Below, one piece after another: positions 1 to 8,497 of a DNA stretch of 64,000 nucleotides. Origin of the DNA: Bifidobacterium asteroides (GTDB taxonomy: Bacteria > Actinomycetota > Actinomycetes > Actinomycetales > Bifidobacteriaceae); NCBI RefSeq assembly GCF_019469425.1, contig NZ_CP048272.1, forward strand, positions 1,240,001-1,304,000, read 5' to 3'. The notes beneath the pieces were generated by a model. It was not told the DNA's origin, did not search any database, and saw only the letters and a list, made by a program, of their open reading frames with translations. How positions within the stretch are numbered: the first letter of the stretch is position 1; each line of letters opens with the position of its first letter. The position numbers were made by a program, and so were the translations under genes.

Positions 1-535
1 GGCCGCGATCCACGTAGATCTCGGAGCACGGTCCGCCGGGGCCGGGGCCGCCGGTTGTCCAGAAGTTGTCCTCCATGCCCAGGATTTCCATGTGCTCTGG
101 GTCGAAACCCTCGTTCTTCCACAGTGAACGAGCCTCGTCATCGTCGGTGTAGGTGGTGACCCAGATCGTTTCGGGGTCGAAGCCGTAGCCGCCCTGGTCC
201 TGGGGCTTGGTCAGCAGATCCCAGGCATAGTGGATGGCCTCCTCCTTGAAGTAGTCGCCGAAGGAAAAGTTGCCCAGCATCTGGAAGAAGGTGCCGTGAC
301 GGGTGGTCTTACCCACCTCATCAATGTCCAGGGTACGCACGCACTTCTGATTGCTGGCCATGCGGTTCTTGGGCGGGGTCTGCTCCCCCAGCAGGTAGGG
401 GATGAAGGGAACCATGCCGGCGATGGTGAAGAGCGTGGTGGGATTGGGCGAAATCAAGGAGGCGGAGGGAACCACCAGATGATCCTTGCCCTGGAAATAA
501 TCGAGGAAACGCTTGGCGATTTCCGATGTGCGCAT
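1..535 (-). CDS. alaS: Alanyl-tRNA synthetase, N-terminal part (cut by window start)
   Basis: This charges tRNA-Ala with alanine in the cytoplasm. Only the first 178 codons lie in the window; the gene runs off its left edge. The protein begins [14 protein letters not shown] and continues with the class II synthetase core typical of AlaRS, including [41 protein letters not shown] and the [17 protein letters not shown] segment of the active site. The ATG follows a GGAGCAG ribosome binding site. Upstream on the same strand lie a 79-residue protein and a DUF948 protein, which suggests cotranscription. The identification is certain from the visible part. Confidence 0.97.
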   Translation of the reverse strand, partial: MRTSEIAKRFLDYFQGKDHLVVPSASLISPNPTTLFTIAGMVPFIPYLLGEQTPPKNRMASNQKCVRTLDIDEVGKTTRHGTFFQMLGNFSFGDYFKEEAIHYAWDLLTKPQDQGGYGFDPETIWVTTYTDDDEARSLWKNEGFDPEHMEILGMEDNFWTTGGPGPGGPCSEIYVDRG

Positions 536-701
536 GCTGCTTCTGCTCCTTCAGACCCGGCAAACACCGAGGGGATTACGGGTTGTCTAAATGACTCGGT
601 TGTACGGGGTGCGAGCAGGTCGCCCTCACTCCGGACTCTTAGCTGAATATGGTGATTTTATACCGGCCAGGCGTGTCTGCCTTGGCCTGTCCGCCCCGGG
701 C

Positions 702-941
702 TCAGCCCTGGAAACGGTCCAGATAGCGGCGGTCCAGCTCGTCCTGCCGCTGGTGCATTGTCTGGGTGAACTGGCGCACCAGACCGGACAGGGTCCGTGA
801 AGCTACCTGGTCCTGGTCCTCACCCAGCACGAATTCCCTCGCACGCTTCGGGGTATTGGCCCTCACATAGGCCTCTGCCTTGGTCACCAGGACCACGCCT
901 GCCGTGACGCCCAGCCCCATCCAGAAGATCCGTTTGAACAT
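702..941 (-). CDS. Small membrane-anchored hypothetical protein
   Basis: A 79-residue protein of unknown function. Residues 5-21 (IFWMGLGVTAGVVLVTK) form one probable membrane segment, and the rest is a charged, probably helical tail ending DRRYLDRFQG. Its start overlaps the stop of the upstream DUF948 gene in an ATGA arrangement, so the two are translationally coupled and may act together at the membrane. A small protein between a DUF948 gene and alaS fits what I know of bifidobacterial gene order (recalled, not checked). The coupling supports its being real; no function can be assigned. Confidence 0.8.
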   Translation of the reverse strand: MFKRIFWMGLGVTAGVVLVTKAEAYVRANTPKRAREFVLGEDQDQVASRTLSGLVRQFTQTMHQRQDELDRRYLDRFQG

Positions 942-1372
942 CAGCGGGTCCTCCCCTCGTTCCCTTGACCGTCATTGGTCTTTTTTGCTGTGGAGGGATT
1001 GGATTCGGCGTTGCCGCGACCACCTGAAAGGAATGACGAGATCGTCTTGCGCAGGGCATAGAGGAAGGCTGCCACTTTGATGACCGGCTTGCCCAGCATT
1101 GATCCATACAGGTCGGTCAGGGCGCCGACGTTGCCTGCCGTGGTCGAGGCCGCTGCGGAGATGCGATTGATGTCGGTCAGGGTCTGGTTGAGCTGAGTGA
1201 CCGTGCTGGCGGACTCATCCAGGGTGGGCACCACATGGTCGCCCGCCTGCTTGATGGTCTGCGCCAACTGGTCGAAGAGCTTCCCTAGACGAATCAGGGG
1301 ATAGATCAGAAACCCCGCCAGGATAGCGAAAGCAATGGCCGCTATCAGGCCGGCAATCTCTCCTACGCCCAT
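941..1372 (-). CDS. DUF948-type membrane protein
   Basis: A 143-residue protein with one N-terminal membrane segment (residues about 5-27, GEIAGLIAAIAFAILAGFLIY). A predicted helical region follows, rich in Q, T and D at spaced positions (LFDQLAQTIKQAGDHVVPTLDESASTVTQLNQTLTDIN), then a polar tail of about 40 residues. This is the pattern of DUF948 proteins, sometimes likened to methyl-accepting chemotaxis coiled coils. Family function is unknown. The stop codon overlaps the start of the next small gene, indicating an operon that leads into alaS. Confidence 0.85.
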   Translation of the reverse strand: MGVGEIAGLIAAIAFAILAGFLIYPLIRLGKLFDQLAQTIKQAGDHVVPTLDESASTVTQLNQTLTDINRISAAASTTAGNVGALTDLYGSMLGKPVIKVAAFLYALRKTISSFLSGGRGNAESNPSTAKKTNDGQGNEGRTR

Positions 1373-1464
1373 CTGCTACCTCTCTTCCATTGGTACGATA
1401 CTGGGGACAACGCTAGCACGCACCGTCTATCAGACTAGGCCACGACCGGCCGGTTGAAGCCGAT

Positions 1465-2133
1465 TCAGCGGTTGAAGGACTGAACCTGCAGGGCGCGCTC
1501 AAAGGGGGCTTCCGTATCAAAGTCGAATACTGTGACGCTTCCGTTGCTCGGGCGGCAGCTGGTGTCGTAACGACCGCCGCCGAAGCGGTTGACCAGACTG
1601 AGCAGGGTGTTGCCGTGCGAGATCAGCAGGACGCGGTCGCCATCTTTCAGATGCGGATCGGCTGCAATCAAGGCGAATCCGCCGGCAATGCGCGTCCAGT
1701 ACTCGCTGTCGGACTCCGCATCGCCAAAGGGGTCGGCCTCCTTGAGGAAGTCCCTGGTGGCGGCCAGACCGAACTGGTCCACAATCTGCTGGTAGGTTCC
1801 TGCTCCATGTGGCGCGCCTGCAGCCCACCAGGCCAAGGCCATGTCCTGCCCCTCGAAATAGCCATAGAACTGCTCGCGGAAGTGACTGTCGCTGACCGGC
1901 TCAGGCTTGTTCTCCGACTGGTTCTGGTCCAGGATTCTGCGGACTGTCTCCTGGGCGCGTGTAGTGTCCGAACAGTAGGCGGCCGCAAAGCTCACTTTGC
2001 TCAATCTTTGGCCCGCACGATCAGCATCCTCGAGCCCCGATGAGGTCAAGGGCGAGTTGGACCAGCCTTGGAGACGGTTGTAGCGGTTGAAATAAGTCTG
2101 TCCATGGCGGACAGCATACAGATGGAGCAACAT
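1465..2133 (-). CDS. Histidine phosphatase (phosphoglycerate mutase-like) family protein
   Basis: A 222-residue phosphatase of the RHG superfamily. The phospho-accepting histidine lies in LYAVRHGQT (H10 from the chosen start), a second catalytic arginine probably in SDTTRAQET, and the second histidine in LLISHGNTLLSLV. Members dephosphorylate sugar phosphates, nucleotides or cofactor intermediates; the substrate cannot be read from sequence. A longer frame starts at 2160, but the family normally begins one to several residues before the first beta strand, so MLLHLYAVRHGQ is preferred. The gene lies between rpsD and the DUF948 gene on the same strand. Confidence 0.88.
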   Translation of the reverse strand: MLLHLYAVRHGQTYFNRYNRLQGWSNSPLTSSGLEDADRAGQRLSKVSFAAAYCSDTTRAQETVRRILDQNQSENKPEPVSDSHFREQFYGYFEGQDMALAWWAAGAPHGAGTYQQIVDQFGLAATRDFLKEADPFGDAESDSEYWTRIAGGFALIAADPHLKDGDRVLLISHGNTLLSLVNRFGGGRYDTSCRPSNGSVTVFDFDTEAPFERALQVQSFNR

Positions 2134-2183
2134 GACCCCATTATCCCACGCGAATCCCAACAGGGGCGGCAGAACCTGACATG

Positions 2184-2208
2184 CAAAGAGCCCCGGACGA
2201 ACCGGGGC
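2184..2208 (-). terminator. Hairpin terminator after rpsD
   Basis: A GCCCCGG / CCGGGGC stem with a 5-nt loop lies about 18 bases past the rpsD stop on the minus strand and is followed by CTTTG. The stem is strong but the T-tract is short, so it is a probable rather than perfect intrinsic terminator. Confidence 0.6.
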
Positions 2209-2225
2209 CCCGAGATTTTTCGCGG

Positions 2226-2852
2226 TCAGCGAGCGTAGAACTCGACCACATACTGAATGTTGACCTGAACCGGGATCTCCTCCGGTTCAGGCTTGCGGAC
2301 CAGGGTGGCCTTCAGGGAGGCCAGGTCCACGTCCAGGTAGCCGGGGACTGCAGGCAGCACGTCCCTATGGACGCCTTCCGCGGCGATCTGGAAGGGCACC
2401 ATGGTCTGGCTCTTGGGCTTGACCTGAATGGTCTGACCGGGCTTGACCCTGTAGGAAGGACGGTCCACGATGTTGCCGTCGACCAGGATATGGCGGTGGA
2501 CCACGTACTGACGAGCCTGGGCCGTGGTGCGTGCGATGCCGGCGCGCAGGACCAGGTTGTCCAGGCGGCACTCCAGCTCGCGAAGCATGGCTGCACCGGT
2601 CTGGCCGGACTCGTGGGTGCCCCGCTCGTAGGCGGCACGCAGCTGCTTCTCGGAGACGCCGTACTGGGCGCGCAGCCTCTGCTTCTCGCGCAGACGGACA
2701 GCGTAGTCGGACTCGGTGCGACGGCGGCTGCGGCCGTGTTCGCCTGGGCCATAGGGGCGCTTTTCGAACAGGCGCTGGGCCTTGGGGGTCAGGGCGATGC
2801 CCAGAGCGCGGGACAGGCGGACCTGGCGACGCGCACGCTGAATGTTAGTCAT
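2226..2852 (-). CDS. rpsD: 30S ribosomal protein S4
   Basis: A 208-residue primary 16S rRNA-binding protein of the small subunit. It starts MTNIQRARRQVRLSRALG and has the S4 N-terminal region followed by the S4 RNA-binding motif around residues 95-160 (LECRLDNLVLRAGIARTTAQARQYVVHRHILVDG). Length matches the family. It lacks the zinc-binding cysteines seen in some S4 proteins, the C-minus form. The gene is monocistronic or leads the operon toward alaS; a hairpin terminator follows. In many bacteria S4 represses its own translation, but I saw no clear operator in the leader. Confidence 0.97.
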   Translation of the reverse strand: MTNIQRARRQVRLSRALGIALTPKAQRLFEKRPYGPGEHGRSRRRTESDYAVRLREKQRLRAQYGVSEKQLRAAYERGTHESGQTGAAMLRELECRLDNLVLRAGIARTTAQARQYVVHRHILVDGNIVDRPSYRVKPGQTIQVKPKSQTMVPFQIAAEGVHRDVLPAVPGYLDVDLASLKATLVRKPEPEEIPVQVNIQYVVEFYAR

Positions 2853-3074
2853 TGATGCAATCCTTACTTGCTTCTGTCGTTATCTGAACGAAGACGGCCG
2901 AAACCGTCGAGTCAGGCCTCTCCAATGCTTCACCGTGCCAAGCACGAACGACCTTGCGGCCGCCGACCCATTGATGGGCTGAGACTCCAGATAGATTTGT
3001 GCACAAATGCGCAAACCAAGTGTTCATTAAACCACATGTGCCCGACCTGGGGCAAAGAGTATGTTGTGATATAT

Positions 3075-3095
3075 TCATACCAACGGTCGGTATGA
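3075..3095. promoter_or_regulatory. Probable TetR operator upstream of the TetR-MFS pair
   Basis: An inverted repeat with perfect 7-base arms, TCATACC and GGTATGA, separated by 7 bases. The inner bases also pair except for two positions. It lies about 77 bases before the TetR gene and overlaps a TATGAT -10-like hexamer at 3091-3096. The position suits autorepression. The remaining parts of the 2853-3171 gap, which also carries the rpsD promoter region, show nothing else I can support. Confidence 0.65.
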
Positions 3096-3171
3096 TATTG
3101 AGTCATGACAAGCAGACTCCCCCAACCAACCGACGATGACCTATCGTCATCGACCTGAAAGGAAGACGCCT

Positions 3172-3858
3172 ATGGCCCGCAATGCTCACCCTGAACTGAC
3201 GCAAGAGCGAATCATCAAAGCCGCTACCGAGCTCTTCACCCGCCAAGGCTACGACAAAACCAGCATGCAGGACATCATCAATGCAACAGGAGGCTTGAGC
3301 AAGGGAGCTGTTTACCATCACTACCAGTCCAAGGAAGACCTCTTCGACGCTGTGGCCAATAGATTGATGAGCACTGTGAGCGAGACGACCAGCAAGGCCC
3401 ATGCCCGGTCGAAGCAAGACACGGCTTTGAAGCAGCTGCAGTCGCTCTTCTCTCCCGAGCGGGCGCGAAAGAGGCTGGAGGCCGCGGATCTGATGTTCCG
3501 CGAATTCAACCCAAAGGCCAATCCTAAGATGATCGGCATGGAATTCACCGCCTTGGTGGATGAGCGGGACGACTTTGTCGACCTGATCAAGCAGGGCAAC
3601 CAGGAGGGTTCAATGCATGTGGACCACGTCGAACAAACTGCAGAGATCTTCCGCCTGCTGGCTAATATGTGGCTCCTTCCCTTCTTTCGTAGGGGAACAC
3701 AGGCGGAACTGCGCACCAGAGCCGCTTGCTTTTTCTCTATCCTGCAGGGCCTGGGCATCCCCCTGGAGGACCAAGGGTTCTCCGACCTGCTGGCCTCCTT
3801 CGGCACCGATGCCAAAGGGGGCGGCAAAGAAAAGACCGAAGGCGAGGGGAGCATATGA
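3172..3858 (+). CDS. TetR family transcriptional regulator
   Basis: A 228-residue repressor-type regulator. The N-terminal helix-turn-helix is clear: RIIKAATELFTRQGYDKTSM, then IINATGGLSKGAVYHHYQSKEDLF (residues about 12-58). The C-terminal part is a TetR ligand-binding domain of ordinary length. The start at 3172 is chosen because AAAGGAAG precedes this ATG at good spacing; a frame-open ATG at 3136 lacks one. Its stop overlaps the start of the MFS gene (ATGA), so it probably controls that transporter and itself through the palindrome at 3075-3095. The inducer is unknown. Confidence 0.93.
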   Translation: MARNAHPELTQERIIKAATELFTRQGYDKTSMQDIINATGGLSKGAVYHHYQSKEDLFDAVANRLMSTVSETTSKAHARSKQDTALKQLQSLFSPERARKRLEAADLMFREFNPKANPKMIGMEFTALVDERDDFVDLIKQGNQEGSMHVDHVEQTAEIFRLLANMWLLPFFRRGTQAELRTRAACFFSILQGLGIPLEDQGFSDLLASFGTDAKGGGKEKTEGEGSI

Positions 3859-5114
3859 ACCCGCTCGCTCACAACCAAACCTCAGGCAAAGGGTTGCTGG
3901 CACCGCCGTTCATTGCTCTTCTGACGACTGAGATTCTCTCCAATCTAGGGCAGACATGCTTGGTCTTCGCCCTTCCCCTTCATCTGCTCAACATCTCAGG
4001 ATCGGCATCCCTCTATGGCATGGCATCCGCTCTGGCCGTCCTTCCATCCATACTCCTGACCCCCCTGGGCGGAGCTCTGGCTGACCGACTGCACAAGCAG
4101 TCCACCATGGCAGTGCTGGACATTCTGTCGGCATTGACCGCCTTCTTGTACATTCTGATCGGCCACAAAATCGACCCCGTTTTTTTGACCGTGGCCTGCA
4201 TGATGCTGGTCAACGCCTATAGGGCCTGTTACAGCCCAACGGTGCAAGCAGCCCTTCACTGCCTGGTAGACAGAAAAGACCTGACCCGTGCATCAGCCCT
4301 GGTTTCCCAGGCGATCTCCCTCGTAGGAATGATCGGACCAGTGTTGGCCGGCATGGTCATGGGATTCTTCGGAATCATGCAAACGGTCGGGATTGCCGCC
4401 TTGGTCTGTCTTATTTCTGCTGTCTGGATCAGGATCGCCGTCAGGATTCCCGAACCAGCACAGGGCTCCTCCCAAGGCCCAAGAGCACTGGTGAGCCATC
4501 TGGCCGCGGACACCAAAGCGGCTGCACAATTTCTGGTCAGGCATGGCAACCTCAAAGTGGTCATAGGACTCAGCCTGGCGACCAACTTGATCTTTGCCTC
4601 CTACATCAACGTGGCCCTGCCCTATATGGTCACTCGCACGCTGGGCCTGAGCAATGCCATGCAGGGGCTGGCCGAAGGAATACTGGCCTGCGGAAGCCTG
4701 CTTGGAGCCGTCTTGGTGTCCATCCGTCCAGCCTGGTTCAATCTGCAACGAATACCCATGCTGCTCTCGGCCAGCGCCCTGGTTCTCCTGCCCATTGCAG
4801 CAGGACTGCTTCTGCATTCGCCTGCTCATGTCCTCTTCGCACTGGTAACCGGATGCATAGCTCTGGCAGCGGGAATAGTGCAGACGGTCAGCATCACTTC
4901 CCTGTCCTATGAGCAGATTCATACCCCTGCAAGGCTGATAGGCAAGGTGATAGGGCTGACCAATAGTCTATGCATGTGTGCGATTCCGCTGGGACAAGCC
5001 GCCTTCGGCCCGCTGATCGACCACTGCCCCATGACCCAGATCATCACTGGAGTGGTCATGGTGACACTGCTGACATGTCTGATCGCCAGGCTGGCCATGG
5101 AACCGGACGAATGA
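3855..5114 (+). CDS. MFS transporter, drug-efflux (DHA3/MefA-like) type
   Basis: A 419-residue major facilitator with about 12 predicted membrane segments. The loop between helices 2 and 3 reads GGALADRLHKQ, the MFS motif A position. The overall look (FVFALPLHLLNISGSASLYGMASALAVLPSILLTPLGG, split for reading) resembles the MefA/DHA3 branch of macrolide and multidrug efflux proteins. It is translationally coupled to the TetR gene by a 4-base overlap, and this regulator-pump pairing is the usual arrangement for inducible efflux. The substrate is unknown. The ATG at 3855 is chosen over an in-frame ATG at 3726 that lies inside tetR. Confidence 0.9.
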   Translation: MNPLAHNQTSGKGLLAPPFIALLTTEILSNLGQTCLVFALPLHLLNISGSASLYGMASALAVLPSILLTPLGGALADRLHKQSTMAVLDILSALTAFLYILIGHKIDPVFLTVACMMLVNAYRACYSPTVQAALHCLVDRKDLTRASALVSQAISLVGMIGPVLAGMVMGFFGIMQTVGIAALVCLISAVWIRIAVRIPEPAQGSSQGPRALVSHLAADTKAAAQFLVRHGNLKVVIGLSLATNLIFASYINVALPYMVTRTLGLSNAMQGLAEGILACGSLLGAVLVSIRPAWFNLQRIPMLLSASALVLLPIAAGLLLHSPAHVLFALVTGCIALAAGIVQTVSITSLSYEQIHTPARLIGKVIGLTNSLCMCAIPLGQAAFGPLIDHCPMTQIITGVVMVTLLTCLIARLAMEPDE

Positions 5115-5200
5115 CTGGCATGGCGTATGCCCTTTGAATGCCGCGCCAGCGCTTTTCGTCATTGACGGTCAAAGGTCCATCGCTTAAAGGCTGACAGGTC

Positions 5201-5773
5201 TTACTTTGCTGAAGGCACTGTCTTGCAAATCTTCCGAGTGAAGGCCTTGCGGCGTCCAGGCGTATCAACCTTCGAGTCGATGCGGCCCAGAATGCTGGCC
5301 CCAGTAAATTTGATACCGCAGAATTTTAGGATGGAATACTTCCATCGGGTCACGGTGGAACCATGCATCTTGGAGACGAAGGCCGGCCCATGGCTGCTGC
5401 TGATGATTTGCGCCGTCTTGCCCTTGAGCAGTCCCTCCGATTTGAGACTGCTCCCATACCGGTAGGCGAATTGTGGCGTGAGTACCCTATCCAACCAGCC
5501 CTTGAGGATGGCTGGTTCACCTGCCCACCAAATGGGGAAGACAAAGACCAGATGATCGGCTCGGGCAACCATGCTTTGATAACGCTTAGGTGCTGATTCG
5601 TCCTCCATGTGCTTGGCATAGCCGTAACGAAGCACCGGGTCGAAGTCTTCTTGGCTGAGGTCGATCATCTCGACCGTGTGACCCTTACGCCGGGCAGTTA
5701 GCGCGTAAGCCTGGGCGTTGGCATGGCTAAAACTACCTTCATAGGGTGATCCTTGAATAACAAGTATGTTCAT
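5201..5773 (-). CDS. NAD(P)H-dependent oxidoreductase, flavodoxin-fold (NQO/KefF/MdaB type)
   Basis: A 190-residue flavoprotein of the Flavodoxin_2 family. It opens MNILVIQGSPYEGSFSHANAQAY, the FMN/FAD phosphate-binding turn. It then carries the typical DHLVFVFPIWWAGEPAILKGWLDRVL active-site segment (residues about 73-98) and FAYRYG. Family members reduce quinones, azo dyes or nitro compounds, or act as ancillary subunits of potassium efflux systems. The gene stands alone, convergent with the MFS gene and downstream of a perfect AT palindrome (5837-5851) that may be its operator. The physiological substrate is unknown. Confidence 0.9.
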   Translation of the reverse strand: MNILVIQGSPYEGSFSHANAQAYALTARRKGHTVEMIDLSQEDFDPVLRYGYAKHMEDESAPKRYQSMVARADHLVFVFPIWWAGEPAILKGWLDRVLTPQFAYRYGSSLKSEGLLKGKTAQIISSSHGPAFVSKMHGSTVTRWKYSILKFCGIKFTGASILGRIDSKVDTPGRRKAFTRKICKTVPSAK

Positions 5774-5836
5774 GTCATCTACTTCTTCAGTTGTACTGCA
5801 TTTGGCTTTGGCGCTATCTAAAACTTCAGCTGGCTC

Positions 5837-5851
5837 TATTATTCAATAATA
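5837..5851. promoter_or_regulatory. Perfect 15-bp AT palindrome upstream of the flavodoxin-fold reductase
   Basis: TATTATTCAATAATA is a perfect inverted repeat around a central C, located about 64 bases before the reductase start. Such a site in a 60% GC genome is unlikely by chance and looks like an operator, for example for a MarR, HxlR or redox regulator. No regulator gene is adjacent. Confidence 0.5.
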
Positions 5852-5941
5852 ATTTCATATCCGGTAACTTACCGCGAGCAAAACCGTCGACAGATTGGAC
5901 AGCGATGGGTCTGGCCTGAAGATTATATGAATGCAGGTAAG

Positions 5942-7276
5942 CTACCCGATCATACTAGGATCGGAGCCAGCAAGAGCGACCAGGGTGGCCCGGGTGCGTG
6001 TCAGGCGGGAGACCATGAGACCAACGCAGGAATAGGCCAGTGCGAACAAGGCAACCACAGTAAGCGGAAGACCCCAGGAGGCCAGATCTGCCGCACTTGT
6101 ATCCACTATTGATTGGACAGCGGTGTTGTACCACCAGCCCGGAGTCAGTTTACCGATGGTCTGCATGACCGGAGGCAGGCTGCCGCCGGTACTTGACCCG
6201 GAGGTGAACATAACCACCAGGCCGAAGATGACGCCTACAGAGTTTATGAGCGAAGAGGAAGGATTGAACTGAGCAAGCATGAATCCGAAGGATGCCGCCG
6301 ATACCGCGAATATCAGCATGGCGAAAAAGCTCAGCAGCACCCTCCCCCAGCCCAGTGAAGTCAAGGACACCCCAGAAGCCGCCATACTGAAGGCAACGAG
6401 TGCCACATAGTAGGCCCAGGAGATGCCTGCCAGGATGAGGGCTGCCGTGAGCTCCTGTCCATTCAGACTGCTTGATCGCATTGGAGAGGCAAGCAGGCGC
6501 CGACGTCGGTCAGGAGAGCTGAACGCGGCGAAGAGCGTGGCGACGCTGACCGTCAGCGCTGTCATCAAGGGAAAGGCAGCCAGGCCAACTGTCGTAGCGA
6601 AGCCTTCCGACAGTGCTCTATTGTCGCCCTTTGGGCTGGCATGGATGCCCACATGTGGCTGCTTGTCGGCATAGTGGGCCACTGCATAGGCGGCAGCACC
6701 ATTGAACACTGCCGACGAATGCAGCTCCATCGAGCCGTTTTGTCCTCGACCTGCAAGCAAAGCAGAACGAAGAGCATCAAAATAGCTGTCCACCTGCAGT
6801 TGTGCCAGACTGCCGCGGCTGGAATTATAGGAGGCCGCCGTTTCAACTTTCGGGAAACCAAGCGTCTTACCGCCGCTGGGAGCTTGGGCAGCAGTGTCTT
6901 CAAGCGCCTCAAGGAAGCGTTGCCCATATCCGGCTGGGATGATAATGGTCAAATCGCTTTTGCCGGATACATTTGCGTCCTGCAAAGCCTGTGGCCTATC
7001 TTCGACTGTCACCAGCTGGGCCGACTTGCTCAGATACTGCTCCAGACCCCGGCCCAGCTCGCAACCGACCTGGTCACCGCAATCCCTGTTGATGACGGCT
7101 ACCTTCGCACGTGCGGGTTCGAAGCGCCCAACCGAGCTTGAGGCATTGGCACGCACCGCGGCCTGCATATTCGTGGAACCGATGACAATCATGACCAGGC
7201 TCATGCCCACCAGATACAGGAGGAGGTAGAACTTATGCGCCCAGATGACGCGCAGTGCTGTTTTACAAGTATTCAT
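5942..7276 (-). CDS. ABC-2 type transporter permease (second permease)
   Basis: A 444-residue permease with one N-terminal membrane segment (residues about 16-34, FYLLLYLVGMSLVMIVIG). A large predicted extracytoplasmic domain covers about 35-230 and includes a CGDQVGCELG element. Five or six membrane segments fill the C-terminal half (about 232-430). This is the ABC2_membrane_3/YhgE-like architecture. It overlaps the upstream permease by 14 bases, and with that gene and the ATPase at 8498 forms a three-gene exporter. The neighbouring two-component system suggests induction by a membrane-active compound. Substrate unknown. Confidence 0.88.
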   Translation of the reverse strand: MNTCKTALRVIWAHKFYLLLYLVGMSLVMIVIGSTNMQAAVRANASSSVGRFEPARAKVAVINRDCGDQVGCELGRGLEQYLSKSAQLVTVEDRPQALQDANVSGKSDLTIIIPAGYGQRFLEALEDTAAQAPSGGKTLGFPKVETAASYNSSRGSLAQLQVDSYFDALRSALLAGRGQNGSMELHSSAVFNGAAAYAVAHYADKQPHVGIHASPKGDNRALSEGFATTVGLAAFPLMTALTVSVATLFAAFSSPDRRRRLLASPMRSSSLNGQELTAALILAGISWAYYVALVAFSMAASGVSLTSLGWGRVLLSFFAMLIFAVSAASFGFMLAQFNPSSSLINSVGVIFGLVVMFTSGSSTGGSLPPVMQTIGKLTPGWWYNTAVQSIVDTSAADLASWGLPLTVVALFALAYSCVGLMVSRLTRTRATLVALAGSDPSMIG

Positions 7277-8456
7277 ACCGTTGTTTCCTTAGGAGCAGAC
7301 CACAGGCAGCCAGGAAGAAGGCGGCCATAATGACCAGGATGCCGCAGGTGCGGGCGAAAGGTGCCAGGCTGTCGTAGTAGACGATGTCGTAGAAAAGGTT
7401 GGAGACCTGCTTGACGGGGTTGATCAGGTGCAGGACCGGAGCGCGTTCCTGTATGGCATTGTTGAGGTCCATAGCCAAGCTGCCATAGAGGCCGATAAAG
7501 GCACTCAGGGTGCAGTCGATGCCGACGACCAAACCAACCTTCGTTTCGATGGGGAGTTTGGGAATCGCACCCATCATAGAGCCGAAAGCGGTAGCCATAA
7601 AGGTGCCCACGGCGATGGCTATGAGTGCTATCGGGTCACGACCGCCGATTTGCACGCCGCAGACTGTTCGGACGAAGATATAGGCGACTAGGAGGCTGAC
7701 TGCGGAGAAGAGCCAGGAGGCCAGAAAGGCACCCGCTGCCTGCCGCCACTTGGGGCTGGGAGAACTGGCCCGTCGGGCTCCCAAGGCTGAAAGGTTGGGC
7801 TGAGTCCTGGCAATCATCTCAGCTGCGGTGCTGGCACTGATAAGACAGGCCATAGCGAGCACAGCGAAGAAGTAGGGCGCGGTCATCGAAGGGTGGATGT
7901 GCGTCAGGCGGATTTGCTTGGTGTAGGTCTGTCCGCCGGATCGCACCAGAATTTGAGTACTTGGTGAGGATTTGGTAGACCTTGCGGATTTTGCTTGGTT
8001 GAAGCTGCCCAGCGAAGCGGAGAGAATGGAGACCGCTATGCCTTCGGAAGCGGTTGAATCGGATTGGATGCTGGCTGCTTCACGGTCGCACAGGACCATG
8101 TTGACCAGACCGTCAGAGCCCGCGTACAGGTATCCGATGTCTTTCCGGCTATCCAGACGCGTGTCTGCTTCGGCCTTGGTAGCCACCGTCGTCGGGATAA
8201 GCAGCTGAGTGTCGTCGGACCCAGCCTTGGGTTTCTTCGATAGTGAGGAAACCAGCTCGTCAGCACCTGGGCTGGCTTTCCAGTTGCTGTCCGAGACTAT
8301 GGCGAAATGCTGTGCCTCGGCAGTGTAGCCGTCTTGCAGGTTGCCCATGATGCCCAGCATCAGAGCGGCCAGAATGACCGGAAAGGCCAGGACCCAGAAA
8401 AGGGAGGAGGTGTTGCGTATCGAGGTCTTGACGTTGATCAGGAATGAGTTCCACAT
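7263..8456 (-). CDS. ABC-2 type transporter permease (first permease)
   Basis: A 397-residue permease. It has an N-terminal segment at about 17-37 (LFWVLAFPVILAALMLGIMG), an extracellular domain up to about residue 190, then membrane segments from about 192 to 388 ending KQRYEYL. Same fold as its partner. It lies 41 bases downstream of the ATPase gene and overlaps the next permease, so the operon order is ATPase, permease, permease. Two non-identical permeases with one ATPase match the Lnr/Yfi-type exporters of Firmicutes. Confidence 0.88.
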   Translation of the reverse strand: MWNSFLINVKTSIRNTSSLFWVLAFPVILAALMLGIMGNLQDGYTAEAQHFAIVSDSNWKASPGADELVSSLSKKPKAGSDDTQLLIPTTVATKAEADTRLDSRKDIGYLYAGSDGLVNMVLCDREAASIQSDSTASEGIAVSILSASLGSFNQAKSARSTKSSPSTQILVRSGGQTYTKQIRLTHIHPSMTAPYFFAVLAMACLISASTAAEMIARTQPNLSALGARRASSPSPKWRQAAGAFLASWLFSAVSLLVAYIFVRTVCGVQIGGRDPIALIAIAVGTFMATAFGSMMGAIPKLPIETKVGLVVGIDCTLSAFIGLYGSLAMDLNNAIQERAPVLHLINPVKQVSNLFYDIVYYDSLAPFARTCGILVIMAAFFLAACGLLLRKQRYEYL

Positions 8457-8497
8457 AGATATGTGCTCCTTACGGCAATTGAGCCTATGGACCGCGC

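Noticed and set aside
2845-3078. Small protein on the minus strand between rpsD and the TetR gene
   Set aside because: No ribosome binding site, odd composition with several Cys, Trp and His, and it overlaps the rpsD start and promoter region.
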